DNA from: Cervus elaphus
Lineage: Eukaryota > Chordata > Mammalia > Artiodactyla > Cervidae
NCBI RefSeq assembly: GCF_910594005.1
Contig: NC_057815.1
Coordinates: 62,820,052 to 62,884,051 of the forward strand
Reading direction: 5' to 3'
Length of the DNA stretch: 64,000 nt
The notes under the pieces are model-generated. The model did no database searches and had not been told where the DNA came from. It saw nothing but the letters and a program-made list of their open reading frames with translations. Made by a program: the position numbers and the translations under genes. Shown in pieces: positions 45,822 to 58,091 of the stretch (within the stretch, counting starts at the first letter, position 1; every line of letters starts with the position of its first letter).

Positions 45822-46046
45822 GAAAGTGTGTATGTAAGTGTGTAGTCACTCAGCTGTGTCCGACTCTTTGTGACCCTGTGTACTGTAGCCCACCAGGCTC
45901 CTCTGTCCATGGGATTCTCCAGGCAAGAATACTGGAATGGGTTGCCATTTCCTTCTCCAGGGGACCTTCCCAACCCAAGGATCGAACCTGGGTCTCCTGC
46001 ATCACAGGCAGATGCTTTACCCTCTGAGCCACCAGAGAAGCCCATA
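45822..46046 (-). repeat. Bov-tA SINE just downstream of OR51M1
   Basis: Near-consensus reverse-complement Bov-tA with an 8-bp direct repeat, ggaagaat, at 45814-45821 and 46047-46054. It begins about 100 bases after the OR51M1 stop, so it would fall in the 3' UTR. Confidence 0.92.
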
Positions 46047-46054
46047 GGAAGAAT

Positions 46055-47368
46055 AGGAGTGAGAAATTCAAAACATTGCTTCGGGCTTTAATCTGGATCA
46101 CAGGAGTTACCTTGAGGCTTTCCATCTCACATGTTATCAACATAGGTGTGTATCTGTATGTGCCCATGCACATGCCATCTCTGACAGTTATGATCAAGTT
46201 GAGATCTTGAATGCCATTTGCCTGCTTTTCTGAAGGCTCAAACCAAACAGTCTGACAAATAGGAAGTTACCAGTAGAGGCTTGAGACTTAATGATATTGG
46301 AATTGAAATATAACAAGTTCTTGTTTGGATGGGTCAGACAGATATTAAAAATCTCCTCCCAATAAAAGACCATCCTAGTAACATGACTTTGGACGAGATA
46401 AGTGTACTTTCTGGATTGTCCCAGATAATTGTGATTTACACTTATTTTTCTCAGCATTGTTATTAATAGCAATCCCTTTTCCTGTCAAAAGTATCCTTCA
46501 TTAAACAGCAAATTTATGGTAAAACTATGTATAAAACAACTTCCTTCTTGTTATATATGGAATCAGACTCTTTCCCCCAGCTTACTATCCAGTGGTGTCT
46601 ACTCTCGGCCTATTCAGTCTGTTTAGAATAGTGGCTACCAAAATTTTATATGCCAGGAAATTCTGAGGATGAAGAACAGCTGAGTAAATGGCCTCAACTT
46701 AGGTATCAAGTAAAATATGGACAACCTTACCCACCAGGTTTCAGATCTGAAAAATCCCAACAGAAACACCAACTGAATTCTGCTTTGGTAGAGCTTTGGG
46801 TCCTGTTTCTCTGCTGTCTGGATTGTGCACTCCCCTCTGCGCCTATCCGCACCATGCCCTGAGGCCGGTGGGCTTGTGTATTTCCCTCTGCTCCACCCCT
46901 TCTCTCAAACTGTCAGCAAGTTCTAGGTGGCACTTCTTGCTTCTGCCTGTGGGTGTCTGTGGTTTCCTGGAAACCTTTGGTCAAATGAGAGAGTATGTCT
47001 TCACACCTCCTAAATAATAGAGGTCTGTGTATGGTGGATTGATAGGCCTGTGCTGCTTGATCAGTAACTGGCCTCAGATCTCAGCCTCTCACACTTCAGA
47101 TCTTACAAATGCAAGGGAAATGTTTTTCTCACCGTATGCTATTCTTCCTGAATTCATCCACTACATCAGGGTCACCTTTAAACAGTGAACTTTCTGAAAT
47201 GCTTGCTCTGTTTAAAATAGTGGTTACTGAATTTTTACATTCTTTATGTAAAATAATTAATAGGAAAAAGCTAGGTATCCTTTTAGGCATTTTCAGATTA
47301 AAACCTAAAATTTTATCATAGATTTACATAGTTGTTGAGCACACATTTTGGCTATATTGTAAATATAC
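46055..47368. other. Intergenic; segment bounded by an imperfect direct repeat
   Basis: No gene was recognised. Similar ~32-bp sequences at 46619-46650 and 47208-47239 bracket a GC-richer ~560-bp stretch. An AATAAA at 46361-46366 is the first sense-strand polyadenylation hexamer seen downstream of OR51M1. Confidence 0.35.
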
Positions 47369-47588
47369 TGAGGCTTCCCTGGTGACTCAGATGATAAAGA
47401 ATCTGCCTGAGTCCCAGAGACCCAGGTTTGATCCTTTGGTTGGGAAGATCCCCTGGAGAAGGAAATGGCAACCTACTCCCGGATTCTTGACTGAAGAATT
47501 CCATGAACAGAGGAGCCTGGCAGGCTGCTACAGTCCATGAGTTCACAAAGAGTTGGGCATGACTTAGAGACTAATGCTTCACTTTCAT
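47369..47588 (+). repeat. Bov-tA SINE
   Basis: Full head and body with an 8-bp target duplication, aaatatac, at 47361-47368 and 47589-47596. Confidence 0.9.
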
Positions 47589-47596
47589 AAATATAC

Positions 47597-49069
47597 CAAG
47601 TTTAAAATAAATTGTTATATCACAGTTTAAAATATCTAATATAAACTAAATGCATATTTTAATACCCAACATTATGAATTTAAATAGGCATGAACATATT
47701 CTTTAGCATTCCATTCACATGTTTTTATGTTAGTCCCTTTTCTCTTCAAACTCAAATTTTTATTTTACCTCCAACAAAGAGTTTGTAATACATATATTTT
47801 TCTGTTTGAAAAAATTTTAGTGTTTGCTGTTTCACAATACTTTCCAAGAAATATGTATATATATATATTTAAATTTTATGTTTAAAATTTGGTCACACAT
47901 AGAGCATTGTTCTAAAGATGTATTCTTTATTGAATTATTTTTCTGACATTAATGCATAATGATCAAAACAACATGAGCATAATACAAATTTTTATATATT
48001 AAAAGTAAAATTTGACTTCAATCCATCTCTTAATGAGCTGCATGATTTTATTTTTCTTGGTTCTGGAAAATATTTATTATTTATTAATTGATACCATTTG
48101 TCTTACTCTAGAATATGCTACCCTATCATTGATGTCATTCACTTCCTCAAAATCTATGTCAATATTTCCATTAGTCCTTTTGATAGGTATCTCAGCAATG
48201 TTTACTATTTGGGCCATACAATGGAAATATTAAATGGCTTTAATAGCTATGTCTATTCATATTTTTTCCTTTTTTAAAATTAAAATTTGTTGTTATTACT
48301 ATTTCATTTTTGTGAAGTGAGTAAATAAGATATTAGAAAGGAAAAAAAAATAGTATAACAGAGGCACAGTCAAACCTCCTACATTCCCAGGCAAAGCCAT
48401 TTCAGTAAAGAAACTATATGGATGTTGAACATCTAAAAATTTATTCTTACAAAAATATTTGTGCTCAGGCACTCCTCAAAATATCTTCTTATTTCCTTAG
48501 AGGAACAGGTAATTGATTTGAAGGCCACTAGGTTAGATATGCACCAATGACAGTGTCTATAAACTGTCTAAGAAGGTGAAATTCAAGGTGAATTTCTTAG
48601 ACAGATACTGATCAAATTTCACAGTCAAATATCACAGATAATTACTGCTTCTGGAGAGGTACCCAAAGACTTGGGATTATAAATAGTATGTATATCTTTC
48701 ATTAATAAGTGGCTAATCATTTTCTTCATTTATCCAAGTAATATTTTTGAGTACCTACTATGTATAAAGGGTAGATATGTAATACTGTCTTATTTTTGGA
48801 TGCAGCATAGAAAATAAAATCTAAAAATTTAGCTAAGATGTTGGAGTAATTCTTGGGGCAATTCAGATATTCCCTTCTAGGTTTTAGATGTCATCAGTGG
48901 ATGAATCTACCAGTAAGCTGCAAGTCTAAAGGATGAATGTGCTTCAACACACTTTAGATATGTGATCAAATCTCATTTTTAGTCACATTACTTTCAGAGT
49001 CACTTCTTTTGTTAGATACCATCACTTCAGAGGGCATGATTGACTAGCAGCAACACTCAGAATGATGTT
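47597..49069. other. Intergenic, strongly AT-rich
   Basis: No gene was recognised. Degenerate AT runs occur at about 47850-47870. Repeat content, if any, is too old to name by eye. Confidence 0.35.
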
Positions 49070-49084
49070 CAGATTATTCTTTTT

Positions 49085-49465
49085 AATTAACTAATTAATT
49101 TTAATTGGAGGACAATTACTTTACAATATTGCAATGGTTTTTGCTATACATCAGTGCAAATCAGCCAGAGGCATACATGTGTTCCCTCCATCCTGAACAT
49201 CCCCCCCTCCAAAATCACCTCCCCAACCTGTCCCTCCAGGTATTCACAGAGCACCGGCTTCTCTGGGTGCCCTACGTCATTCATCAAACTCGCCCTGGTT
49301 ATTTATTTACTTACGATAATCTATATGTTTCAGTGCTGTTCTATCAAATCATCCCAGCTTCTCCTTCTCCCACTGAGTCCAAAACTCTGTTCTTTATGTC
49401 TGTGTCTCCTTTGCTGTCCTGCACATAGGATTGTCGGTACCATCTTTCTAGATTCCATATATATG
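49085..49465 (-). repeat. L1 3' UTR fragment, 5' truncated
   Basis: Antisense bovine-type L1 3' end (attggaggacaattacttta … attgtcggtaccatctttct). A 15-bp target duplication, cagattattcttttt, lies at 49070-49084 and 49466-49480. Confidence 0.9.
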
Positions 49466-49619
49466 CAGATTATTCTTTTTTATTTTTTTCACCGTTGTTC
49501 AATAATCCAAATCTTAGAAAAATCCAAAGGGATAGTTATACAATTTATTTAAAGCATTATTTTATAACATGATCTAGTATATCTTTTTGTGTCCAACTCT
49601 CTCAATGATTGTAACTTTA

Positions 49620-49671
49620 TTTATTTATTTATTTTTTTATTTTTTTATTAGTTGGAGGCTAATTACTTCAC
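49620..49671 (-). repeat. Minimal 52-bp L1 insertion
   Basis: Only a (ttta)n/T-rich tail and 'agttggaggctaattacttc' of the L1 3' end are present, yet a 10-bp target duplication, tgtaacttta, flanks it at 49610-49619 and 49672-49681. Confidence 0.75.
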
Positions 49672-49681
49672 TGTAACTTTA

Positions 49682-50615
49682 AATAACAACCTCCAAATGA
49701 CAAAAGCAGAGATGCTTTGCAGTCTTGTAAGGTTAAGGATAAAGATATACCATGTCATACGATGGCTACTTGCCACACATGGTTATTGAGCTCTTGAAAA
49801 ATGGCTGATTTGAATTGATATTTGTTGTAATGACATGTGGTCGGACTTTGGAGACTTAACATTAAAAAAAAAAAAAAGAATGTAAACTATCTTCTTATTT
49901 TTTAAATGTAGGTTACATGTTTAAATGATTACATTTTAGATATACTGGGTTTAACAATATATACTTTGAAAATACTTTAATTTATTTCTGTTTACTTTTT
50001 AAATATTGCTACTAGAAAATTGTAACTAGCATATGCTTGTCTTATAAATCTATTGGGCAGAAATAGGTTTGAAGCTAAATTGTGTAAACTAATAAATTAA
50101 GTAGAGCAATATATTTCAATTAGCAATCAGCATTTCTTTGTTTAATGAATCCCATAGGTTCAAGGTCATGAAATTTCCAACATGAATGGTAGAGAAAATA
50201 TCTTATGTTTAGATAACTTTATATACATTTATATGTATATAATATATTATATATATTTCTCTAATATTTCTTTCTTTCACCTACAAATTGTTGTGAAACA
50301 TGATCATCTTTATTATGCAGACAGGTATTCCTCTATATTTAAAACAATTTAAGCATGTATAAAAGAAGAGCATACTAGAAAGGGAAAATTCAAGAATAAA
50401 TAAAACCTTCTAATTTTGACCTTTCAGCAGCAATGGTTAAAATAATTTTAGGCCATTCATTTCAAGATCCATGATAGCATATTCAAAGTTGCTGACCTAT
50501 TTCCTCAATAGCATTTCTCACATAACCATATGTGGAAGTTACAAACACTGAAACGCACAAATTGCTAATTTCTAAGAAAGAATGTGTACAGTACTGTAAC
50601 TTAATGAATGTGGTG
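49682..50615. other. Intergenic, AT-rich
   Basis: No gene or repeat named. There is an A-run at 49863-49876. Confidence 0.3.
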
Positions 50616-50627
50616 CCTGCAATAACT

Positions 50628-50843
50628 GTGTTGTTGTTTAGTTGCTAAATCGTGTTGGACAGACTCTTTTATGACCCCATGGACTGTAGGCCTCCAGGTT
50701 CCTCTGCCCATGGGATTTCCCAGTCAAGATATTGAAATAGCTTGCCATTTCCATCTCCAGGGGAATCTTCTCAAACCAGGGGTAGAACCCACATCTCCTG
50801 CATTGGCAGGTGGACTCTTTACTACTGAGCTACCAGGGAAGCC
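50628..50843 (-). repeat. Bov-tA SINE
   Basis: Reverse-complement SINE with a 12-bp target duplication, cctgcaataact, at 50616-50627 and 50844-50855. Confidence 0.92.
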
Positions 50844-51712
50844 CCTGCAATAACTTAGCCGGTTTTCAATACACATGATGATGCTACCTTTTTCTGCCAA
50901 TTTACAGGTTAAAAGTTGTTACTGGAGCTTTTAGTTTTGCAAATATTACCTGGTATTTAATACACCATGTGGATACCATACTCACTTAAAATATTTATAT
51001 ACATATACTTATATATTTGGGTTTCTCTTACCTTAGAAGTGGGGTATCTCTTCACGGCCGATCCAGCAAAGCCCAGCCACTGCTCCTTACCTTGGAGGAG
51101 GGGTATCTCCACACAGCTGCCCCTCCTGACCTTGAACGTGGAGTAGCTCCTCTTGGCCACTGCCCCTGACTTTGGGCAAAGGGTAGCTCCTCATGGCCAC
51201 GCTTCTGTGTGGTCTGTCGCAGCCGGTGATAGGTGTTGCAGAAGGGCATCAGAGGACAGGCACACTGAAACCATAATCACAGAAAACTAGCCAATCTGAT
51301 CACATGACAACAGCCTTGTCTAACTCAATGAAACTAAGCCATGCTGTGTGGGGCCACCCAAGACGGAGGGTCATGGTGAAGAGGTCTGACAGAATGTGGT
51401 TCACTGGAAAAGGGAATGGCAAATCACTTCACTATTCTTGCCTTGAGAACCCCATGAATAGCACGAAAAGGCAAAATGATAGGATACTGAAAGATGAACT
51501 ACCCAGGTCGGTAGGTGCCCAATAAGCTACTGAAGATCAGTGGAGAAATAACTCCAGAAAGAATGAAGGGATGGAGCCAAAGCAAAAACAATACCCAGTT
51601 GTGAATGGGACTGGTGATGGAAGAAAGGTTTGATGCTGTAAAGAGCAATATTGCACAGGAACCTGGAATGTTAGGTCCATGAATCAAGGCAAATTGGAAG
51701 TGGTCAAACGAG

Positions 51713-52204
51713 ATGGCAAGAGTGAATGGCGACATTCTAGGAATCAGCAAAATAAAATGGACTGGAGTAGGTGAATTTAACTCAGATGACCATTATATCT
51801 ACCACTGTGGGCAGGAATCCCTTAGGGGAAATGGAGTAGCCATCATGGTCAACAAAAGACTCCAAAATGCAGTACTTGGATGCAATCTCAAAAATGACAG
51901 AATGATCTCTGTTCATTTCCAAGGCAAACCATTTAATATCATGGTAATCCAAGCCTATGCCCCAACCAGTAATGCTGAAGATGCTGAAGTTGAACAGTTC
52001 TATGAAGACCTACAAGACCTTTTAGAAGTAACACCCAAAAAAGACGTCCTTTTCATTATAGGGGACTGGAATGCAAAAGTAGGAAGTCAAGAAACACCTG
52101 GAATAACAGGCAAATTTGGCCTTGGAGTACAGAATGAAGCAGGGCAAAAGCCAATAGAGTTCTGCCAAGAGAATGCACTGGTCATAGCAAACACCCTCTT
52201 CTAA
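51713..52204 (+). pseudogene. BovB endonuclease domain remnant
   Basis: A 163-residue open stretch with the endonuclease/exonuclease/phosphatase-fold landmarks, including the G-D-W-N-A-K-V-G motif and MVIQAYAPTS. It would nick target DNA during retrotransposition. It ends at TAA where related copies read on, so it is part of a dead element and not a host gene. Confidence 0.9.
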
Positions 52205-53420
52205 CAACACAAGAGAAGACTCTACACATGGACATCACCAGATGGTCAACACAGAAATTAGATTGATTATATTCTTTGCAGCCAAAGATGGAGAAGCTCT
52301 ATACAGTCAGCAAAAACAAGACCAGGAGCTGACTGTGGCTCAGATCATGAACTCCTTATTGCCAAATTCAGACTTGAATTGAAGAAAGTAGGGGAAAACA
52401 CTAGACCATTCAGGTATGACCTAAATCAAATCCTTTATGACTATACAGTGGAACTGAGAAATAGAGTTAAGGGACTAGATCTGATAGACAGAGTACCTGA
52501 TGAACTATGGACAAAAGTTCGTGACATTGTACAGGAGACAGGGATCAAGACCATCTCCATGGAAAAGAAATGCAAAAAGGCAAAATGATTGTCTGAGGAA
52601 GCCTTACAAATAGCTGTGATAAGAAGAGAAGTGAAAAGCAAAGGAGAAAAGGAAAGCTATTTCCATTTGAATGCAGAGTTCCAAAGAATAGCAAGGAGAG
52701 ATAAGAAAGCTTTCCTCAGTGATCAGTGCAAAGAAATAGAGGCAAACAACAGAATGGGAAAGACTAGAGATCTCTTCAAGAAAATTAGAGATACCAAGGG
52801 AACATTTCATGCAAAGATGGGTTCGATAGAGGACAGAAATGGTATGGACCTAACAGAAGTAGAAGATATTAAGGAGAGGTGGCAAGAATACACAGAAGGA
52901 CTGTGCAAAAAATATCTTCATGACCCAGATAACCATGATGGTGTGGTCACTCACCTAGAGCCAGACATCCTGGAATGTGAAATCAGGTGGGCCTTAGAAA
53001 CATCACTACGAACAAAGCTAGTGGAGGTGATGGAATTCCAGTTGAGCTATTTCAAATCCTGAAAGATGATGCTGTGAAAGTGTTGCACTCAATATGCCAG
53101 CAAATTTGGAAAACTCAGCAGTGGTCACAAGACTGGAAAAGGTCAGTTTTAATTCCAATCCAGGAAAGGCAATCCCAAAGAATACTCAAACTACCGCACA
53201 GTTGCACTCATCTCACGTGCTATAAAGTAATGCTCAAAATTCTCCAAGCTGGGCTTCAGCAATACGTGAACCGTGAACTTCCAGATGTTCAAGCTGGTTT
53301 TAGAAAAGCAGAGGAACCAGAGATCAAATTGCCAACATCCTCTGGATCGTTGAAAGAACAAGAGAGTTCCAGAAAAACGTCTATTTCTGCTTTATTGACT
53401 ATGCTAAAGCCTTTGACTCT

Positions 53421-53918
53421 GTGGATCACAATAAATTGTGGAAAATTCTGAAAGAGATGGAAATACCAGACCACTTGACCCACATCTTGAGAAACCTATA
53501 TGCAGGTCAGGAAGCAACAGTTAGAACTGGACATGGAACAAGAGACTGGTTCCAAATAGGAAAAGGAGTACGTCAAGGCTGTATATTGTCACCCTGCTTA
53601 TTTAACTTATATGCAGAGTACATCATGAGAAACGCTGGTCTGGAAGAAGCACAAGCTGGAATCAAGATTGCCAGGAGAAATATCAATAACCTCAGATATG
53701 CAGATGACACCACCCTTATGGCAGAAAGTGAAGAGGAACTAAAAAGCCTCTTGATGAAAGTGAAAGAGGAGAGTGAAAAAGTTGGCTCAAAGCTCAACAT
53801 TCAGAAAACTAAGATCATGGCATCTGGTCCCATCACTTCTTGGGAAATAGATGGGGAAACTGTGGAAGAAGTGTCAGATTTTATTTTTTGGGGGCTCCAA
53901 AATCACTGCAGATGGTGA
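53421..53918 (+). pseudogene. BovB reverse-transcriptase palm remnant
   Basis: A 165-residue open stretch with KGVRQGCILSPCLFNLYAEY and the catalytic N-L-R-Y-A-D-D (about 53686-53706). The upstream fingers region (52987-53451) and the C-terminal region (53851-54468) are in other frames, so no full RT can be made. Confidence 0.9.
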
Positions 53919-54488
53919 TTGCAGCCATGAAATTAAAAGACGCTTACTCCTTAGAAGGAAAATTATGACCAACCTAGATAGCATATTAAAAAGCAGAGAC
54001 ATTATGTTGACAACAAAGGTTCATCTAGTCAAGGCTATGCTTTTTCCAGTAGTCATGTATGGATGTGAAAGTTGGACTGTGAAGAAAGCTGAGCACCGAA
54101 AAATTGATGCTTTTGAACTGTGGTGTTGGAGAAGACTCTTGAGAGTCCCTTGGACTGCAAAGAGATCCAACCAGTCCATCCTAAAGGAGATCAGTCCTGA
54201 GTGTTCATTGGAAGGACTGATGCTGAAGCTGAAACTCCAATACTTGGGCCATGTCATGCGAAGAGTTGACTCATTGGAAAAGCCCCTGATGCTGGGAGGG
54301 ATTGGGAGCAGAAGAAGAAGGGGACGACCGAGGATGAAATGGCTGGATGGCATCACCGACTCGATGGACATGAGTTTGAGTAAACTCTGGGAGTTGGTGA
54401 TGGACAGGGAGGCCTTGCGTGCTGTGATTCATGGGGTTGCAAAGAGTCGGACACGACTGAGGGACTGAACTGACTGATTTATATATTT

Positions 54489-55164
54489 ACTGACAATAGT
54501 CAAGCCATGACAAAAACCTTGCTTCTAAGATGAGAGGCAAAAGAAATACAAATATAAAATAAATTACAAAAATCCATAATCATAATAACACAATGACAGA
54601 ATATGTTCATATTGACATAAACATTGTTTAAAATGTTTGAATATTTTATAAATATATTCAGAAGGATTATACAAGTATTCAAAATTTGCTTAGTATTGCT
54701 TGTAAGACAAATTAGAGTAGTTTGGCATTTTTACAAAAAAGTTTAAATCTCTTGTTTTTCTGATATTATTTCAGCATGGAAAATAGTGCTAGAATAACTT
54801 TAATTTATACAAGTTTTCAGTTAAGTCTCTCACTGGAAATCTAACAAATTTTAGCTTCAATATTTCCTGTACAAAGTTTGCCAGATAAATTAAAATTATT
54901 TCCAAAATGTTGAATTTTATGTGATATATACAATTGTTGCTACTAGCTTGTCATTTCTTCTTGGCCCTCCCAGTTAAGACAGCAAAAAAAAATATGTCTG
55001 TATACTGCCCTGATTGTATACAAATATCTATAAATATGTTTTATTTAATCATCTGTATCTACATTAAGCGAAACATGACTTCATACTGATGTCTCCAACT
55101 CCAGTCCATGGATCATTCACATTGCTCCCCTTGCTTTTCCATAACATCCCAGCCAAGTAGGGAG
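54489..55164. other. Intergenic, AT-rich
   Basis: No supportable feature. Confidence 0.3.
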
Positions 55165-55245
55165 AAACTTGGTTCCCAGGTGGCACTAGTGCTAAAGAAT
55201 CCAACTGCAGGAGACATAAAACATGAGGGTTCAAACACTGGGTGC
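55165..55245 (+). repeat. Bov-tA head fragment
   Basis: The sequence 'ggttcccaggtggcactagt' followed by 'ctaaagaatccaactgcagg' is the tRNA-derived head. The body is absent. Confidence 0.65.
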
Positions 55246-55384
55246 AGCATTTATTATATTTCATTTTGCCTTTAGTACAGATCCCACCCAGTTCCAAAGA
55301 TCAGCACCATTTCCCTCTGTCTTCTCCAGTACAGTTGCTTCATATATTTGTAATAGAACTACATTTTGTCATATTTTGTCATTC

Positions 55385-56030
55385 ATCTTGAGAAATTTTT
55401 TAAAATTATATAGAATAAATATATATAAATTATATATATTAAAGATCACTCTGTGGTTCTGTAAATTTCTATGAGTTTTAGCAAATGCCTAATGTCATGT
55501 GTGTACCATCACAGCATTACAGAGTAATTCTACTCTAAAAAACCCTCTGTGCTTCACTAATTTAATACGCCACTCGCTTAAATTCTTAGGTACCACCAGT
55601 AAGTTTACTCTCTATGAAGTTTTGCCTTTTTCTGAGTTTTGTCTGTATGAAATCATAATTGTTTCAAAGACCTGTTAGACTTCCTTCCTTCATTTAGCAA
55701 TGAACATTTGGGATTCATCCATGTCTTTATGTATCTTGATTAGGGGCTTCCCTGGTGCTTCAGATGGTAAAGAATCTGCCTGCAATGTGAGAGACCTGGT
55801 TTTGGTCTTTAGGGTCAGGAAGAGCCCCTGGAGAAGGAAATGGCAACCCACTCCAGCATCCTTGCCTGCAGAATTCCATGGACTGAGGAGCTTGGCAGTT
55901 TATAGTCCATGGGTCTTGATAGCCCATTCTTTTTAAATTTCTGAATAATATTCCATTGGATGAATGCACCACACTTTGTTTATATATTTGCTTAGTGGAA
56001 GACATTTTGGTTGCTTAAACTTTTCTATCT
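55385..56030 (-). repeat. Old L1 (L1M-type) 3' end, split by a SINE
   Basis: Antisense phrases 'gtgtgtaccatcacagcatt', 'tctatgaagttttgcctttt', 'gggattcatccatgtcttta' and 'tgaataatattccattggat' follow the old L1 3' UTR in order, interrupted by the SINE at 55741-55913. Confidence 0.75.
55741..55913 (+). repeat. Bov-tA SINE inserted in the L1M
   Basis: Near-consensus head (aggggcttccctggtgcttc) and body, with a 7-bp duplication, tcttgat, at 55734-55740 and 55914-55920. Confidence 0.87.
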
Positions 56031-56747
56031 CTTCCTTTTATGTTCATTATTTACAAAAGAGAGAAACTTAGGAGGCTGGATGAAGTCGAATTCTTCTACA
56101 GCAGCATCTTGGGCTATCTTCCACTTGAAGAATCCATTTGATATCATCAGAAAATTGATATCCAATCCTGTGTCCTCTTATGTGTCAAATTTAAGTCAAT
56201 TTACAAATGGCCAGTAAGACCACCCACTTAATTTTATGAAAGGGAAATTATTTTCACAATAAAATGTGACTAGTATAGTTATTTACATTCTAGGCACTGG
56301 ATAAATTAATGCAGAGATTTACCAATAAACTGTTTTCAAAAAATCAAATCTATTTTGAAACCTAAACATATCATGCTATTTCTTATGTCATAAAGTCCAC
56401 ACAAATATCCACGTGCATGCACATAAGCACACAGAAATAATTAATGCTTTTGTTTAGTGAGAAGAAACAGAAAAGGTTGAAGGACAAAGATTAAGAGCAG
56501 ACTACTTGATTTAATGTCTTCATTTGATTTCTGGTGAAATTTTGGCTGTTCTAGAGTTCATGATCTGTGAGAATAAAAAGTATCAGTTGATAGATAGCTC
56601 TCATCAAGAGATCATTTATAAGACAGAGATAATTCTCAGTAGCTGCTGTAAAGATGTTATGTAGAGGCTTGGCTGATGCTTTCTGTCAAACATGTTTTAT
56701 CTTTAATTGCTTAGCCTGCAATTTGCAATCATTCATTGGTCTTTGAC
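56031..56747. other. Intergenic, nothing recognised
   Basis: No gene or nameable repeat. Confidence 0.3.
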
Positions 56748-56852
56748 TCCTGGAAAAGGAAATGGCAACCCAATCCAGTATTCTTGTCTGGGAAATCCCA
56801 TTGACAGAGAAGCCTGGAAGGCTACACTTTATGATGCCTCAAGAGTAGGAAA
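56748..56852 (+). repeat. BovA body fragment
   Basis: The sequence 'aaaggaaatggcaacccaat … cagtattcttgtctgggaaa … aggctacac' is the middle of a Bov-tA body without head or 3' end. Confidence 0.7.
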
Positions 56853-57015
56853 CTACTTATTGACTAAACTACCACCGCTGGTCATTGAACAACTTATTTT
56901 GCCCCAAAATCCCCCTTCATGTTTCCTCTAGTCCCTTTATAATGTAAATATTATTATTTTATCTTCTATAGCTGACCTTTATTTCACAGTTTCAGAAATA
57001 CAGTCCATAGGTCTT

Positions 57016-57372
57016 TGGTTGTATTAGTTTGCTAGGACGGCCACAAAATGGGTGGCCAGAAGTTTACTTCCTTCAAATTATGAAGGCCTCTACCAATTTC
57101 TCATGTTTCTGGTTTCCTCGGGGCCCCTTCCCTGGCTTGCAGGGGGCTGTCTTTTCCCTGTGTCGTCATTCTGGTCTTCTTTCTGTGCTTGGGTCCTAAC
57201 AGTCTCTTCATATAGGGACACGAGTCACACAGGATCAGAGTCCACCCTAAGGACCTCATTTTAACTCGATTATGTCTATAAAGACCCTACCTCCAAATGC
57301 AGTCACAGGCTAAGATACTGGGGTTAGAATTTCAAAATAGGAATGTGTGGGGAATTCAGCCCAAGTCACTGG
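57016..57372 (-). repeat. MaLR (MLT/MST-type) solitary LTR
   Basis: Antisense order 'gtattagtttgctaggacgg', 'ttggcttgca'-like, 'cagagtccaccctaaggacc', 'cattttaactcgattatgtc' and 'gaccctacctccaaatgcag', ending near 'ggggaattcagccc'. This is a known mammalian ERVL-MaLR LTR pattern. No internal viral sequence is present. Confidence 0.75.
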
Positions 57373-57646
57373 TAGATCTAATTGTCCTGAAGCTAATTTT
57401 GTTCTGTCACCTCTACCTTCAGAAACCCCTTTTTGTCCAGGGATGTGTTTAGATAACATTTGGGAGCATCTGTGTAAGTGGATGATTACCACTCGGCCAC
57501 CCTACTTCCTGTTCCCACAATGGCTGCAAACATAAATGTTCTTATCCATAATCTGGAGTGTAAATTGTGGAGTGGAGGAGAACATAATTCACATAAACCA
57601 AGCACCTGTGAAGCCTATTAGTAATGCAAGACTGTATCTTTTACAT
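57373..57646. other. Intergenic, nothing recognised
   Basis: No supportable feature between the LTR and the SINE. Confidence 0.3.
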
Positions 57647-57812
57647 GGACTTCCCAGGTGATGCTAGTAGTAAAGAACCCACCTGCTAACGCAGTAGATA
57701 TAAGAGATGTAGGTTTGATCCCTGAGTCAGGAAGATGCCCTGGAGGAGGGCATGGCAACCCATTCCAGTATTGTTGCTTGGAGAATCACATAAACAGAGG
57801 AGTCTGGCAGGA
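57647..57812 (+). repeat. Bov-tA SINE, 3' shortened
   Basis: Head 'ggacttcccaggtgatgcta' and body up to 'agaggagtctggcagga'. The 3' end is missing. Confidence 0.85.
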
Positions 57813-57913
57813 CCACCAAAGAAATCCCATGGCTGCCCTTCAAAATTATATTTCTGAGAGAGGTTACCTGGTTTCCATAAAATAATTTTTTATGATCATT
57901 AAAGCCACATCTA

Positions 57914-58091
57914 TTTTGTTTGTTTGTTTTGGCTGTGCAGGGTCTCGCTGCATCACACAGGCTTCTCTAGTTGTGGTACAAGGGCTGAGTTGCCCTGCAG
58001 CTGGTGGTATCTTTGTTCCCTGACCAGGGATTGAATCTGTGTTCCCTGTATTAGAAGGCAGATTCTATACTAGGGACCACCTTGGAAGTCC
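57914..58091 (-). repeat. CHR-type tRNA-derived SINE
   Basis: A (tttg)n start, then 'ggctgtgcagggtctcgctg', 'gttccctgaccagggattga' and 'gggaccaccttggaagtc'. Reverse complement of the CHR SINE. Confidence 0.8.

Larger units (their letters stand above)
51019..54478 (+). mobile_element. Near-full-length BovB (RTE) LINE, inactivated
   Basis: A 3.46-kb sense element with a 10-bp target duplication, ttatatattt, at 51009-51018 and 54479-54488. In order it has diverged 5' GC-rich repeat units (51019-51200), a 5' leader, an apurinic-type endonuclease, a reverse transcriptase, an RTE C-terminal region and the gactgaactgactga 3' end. The single ORF is broken by at least two nonsense codons (52202-52204 and 52586-52588) and three frame changes (near 52985, 53400 and 53890). 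BovB is known as a ruminant element family of squamate-related horizontal origin. Confidence 0.95.

Noticed and set aside
52589..53062. 157-residue frame as a host gene
   Set aside because: It is the region between endonuclease and RT in the broken BovB ORF.
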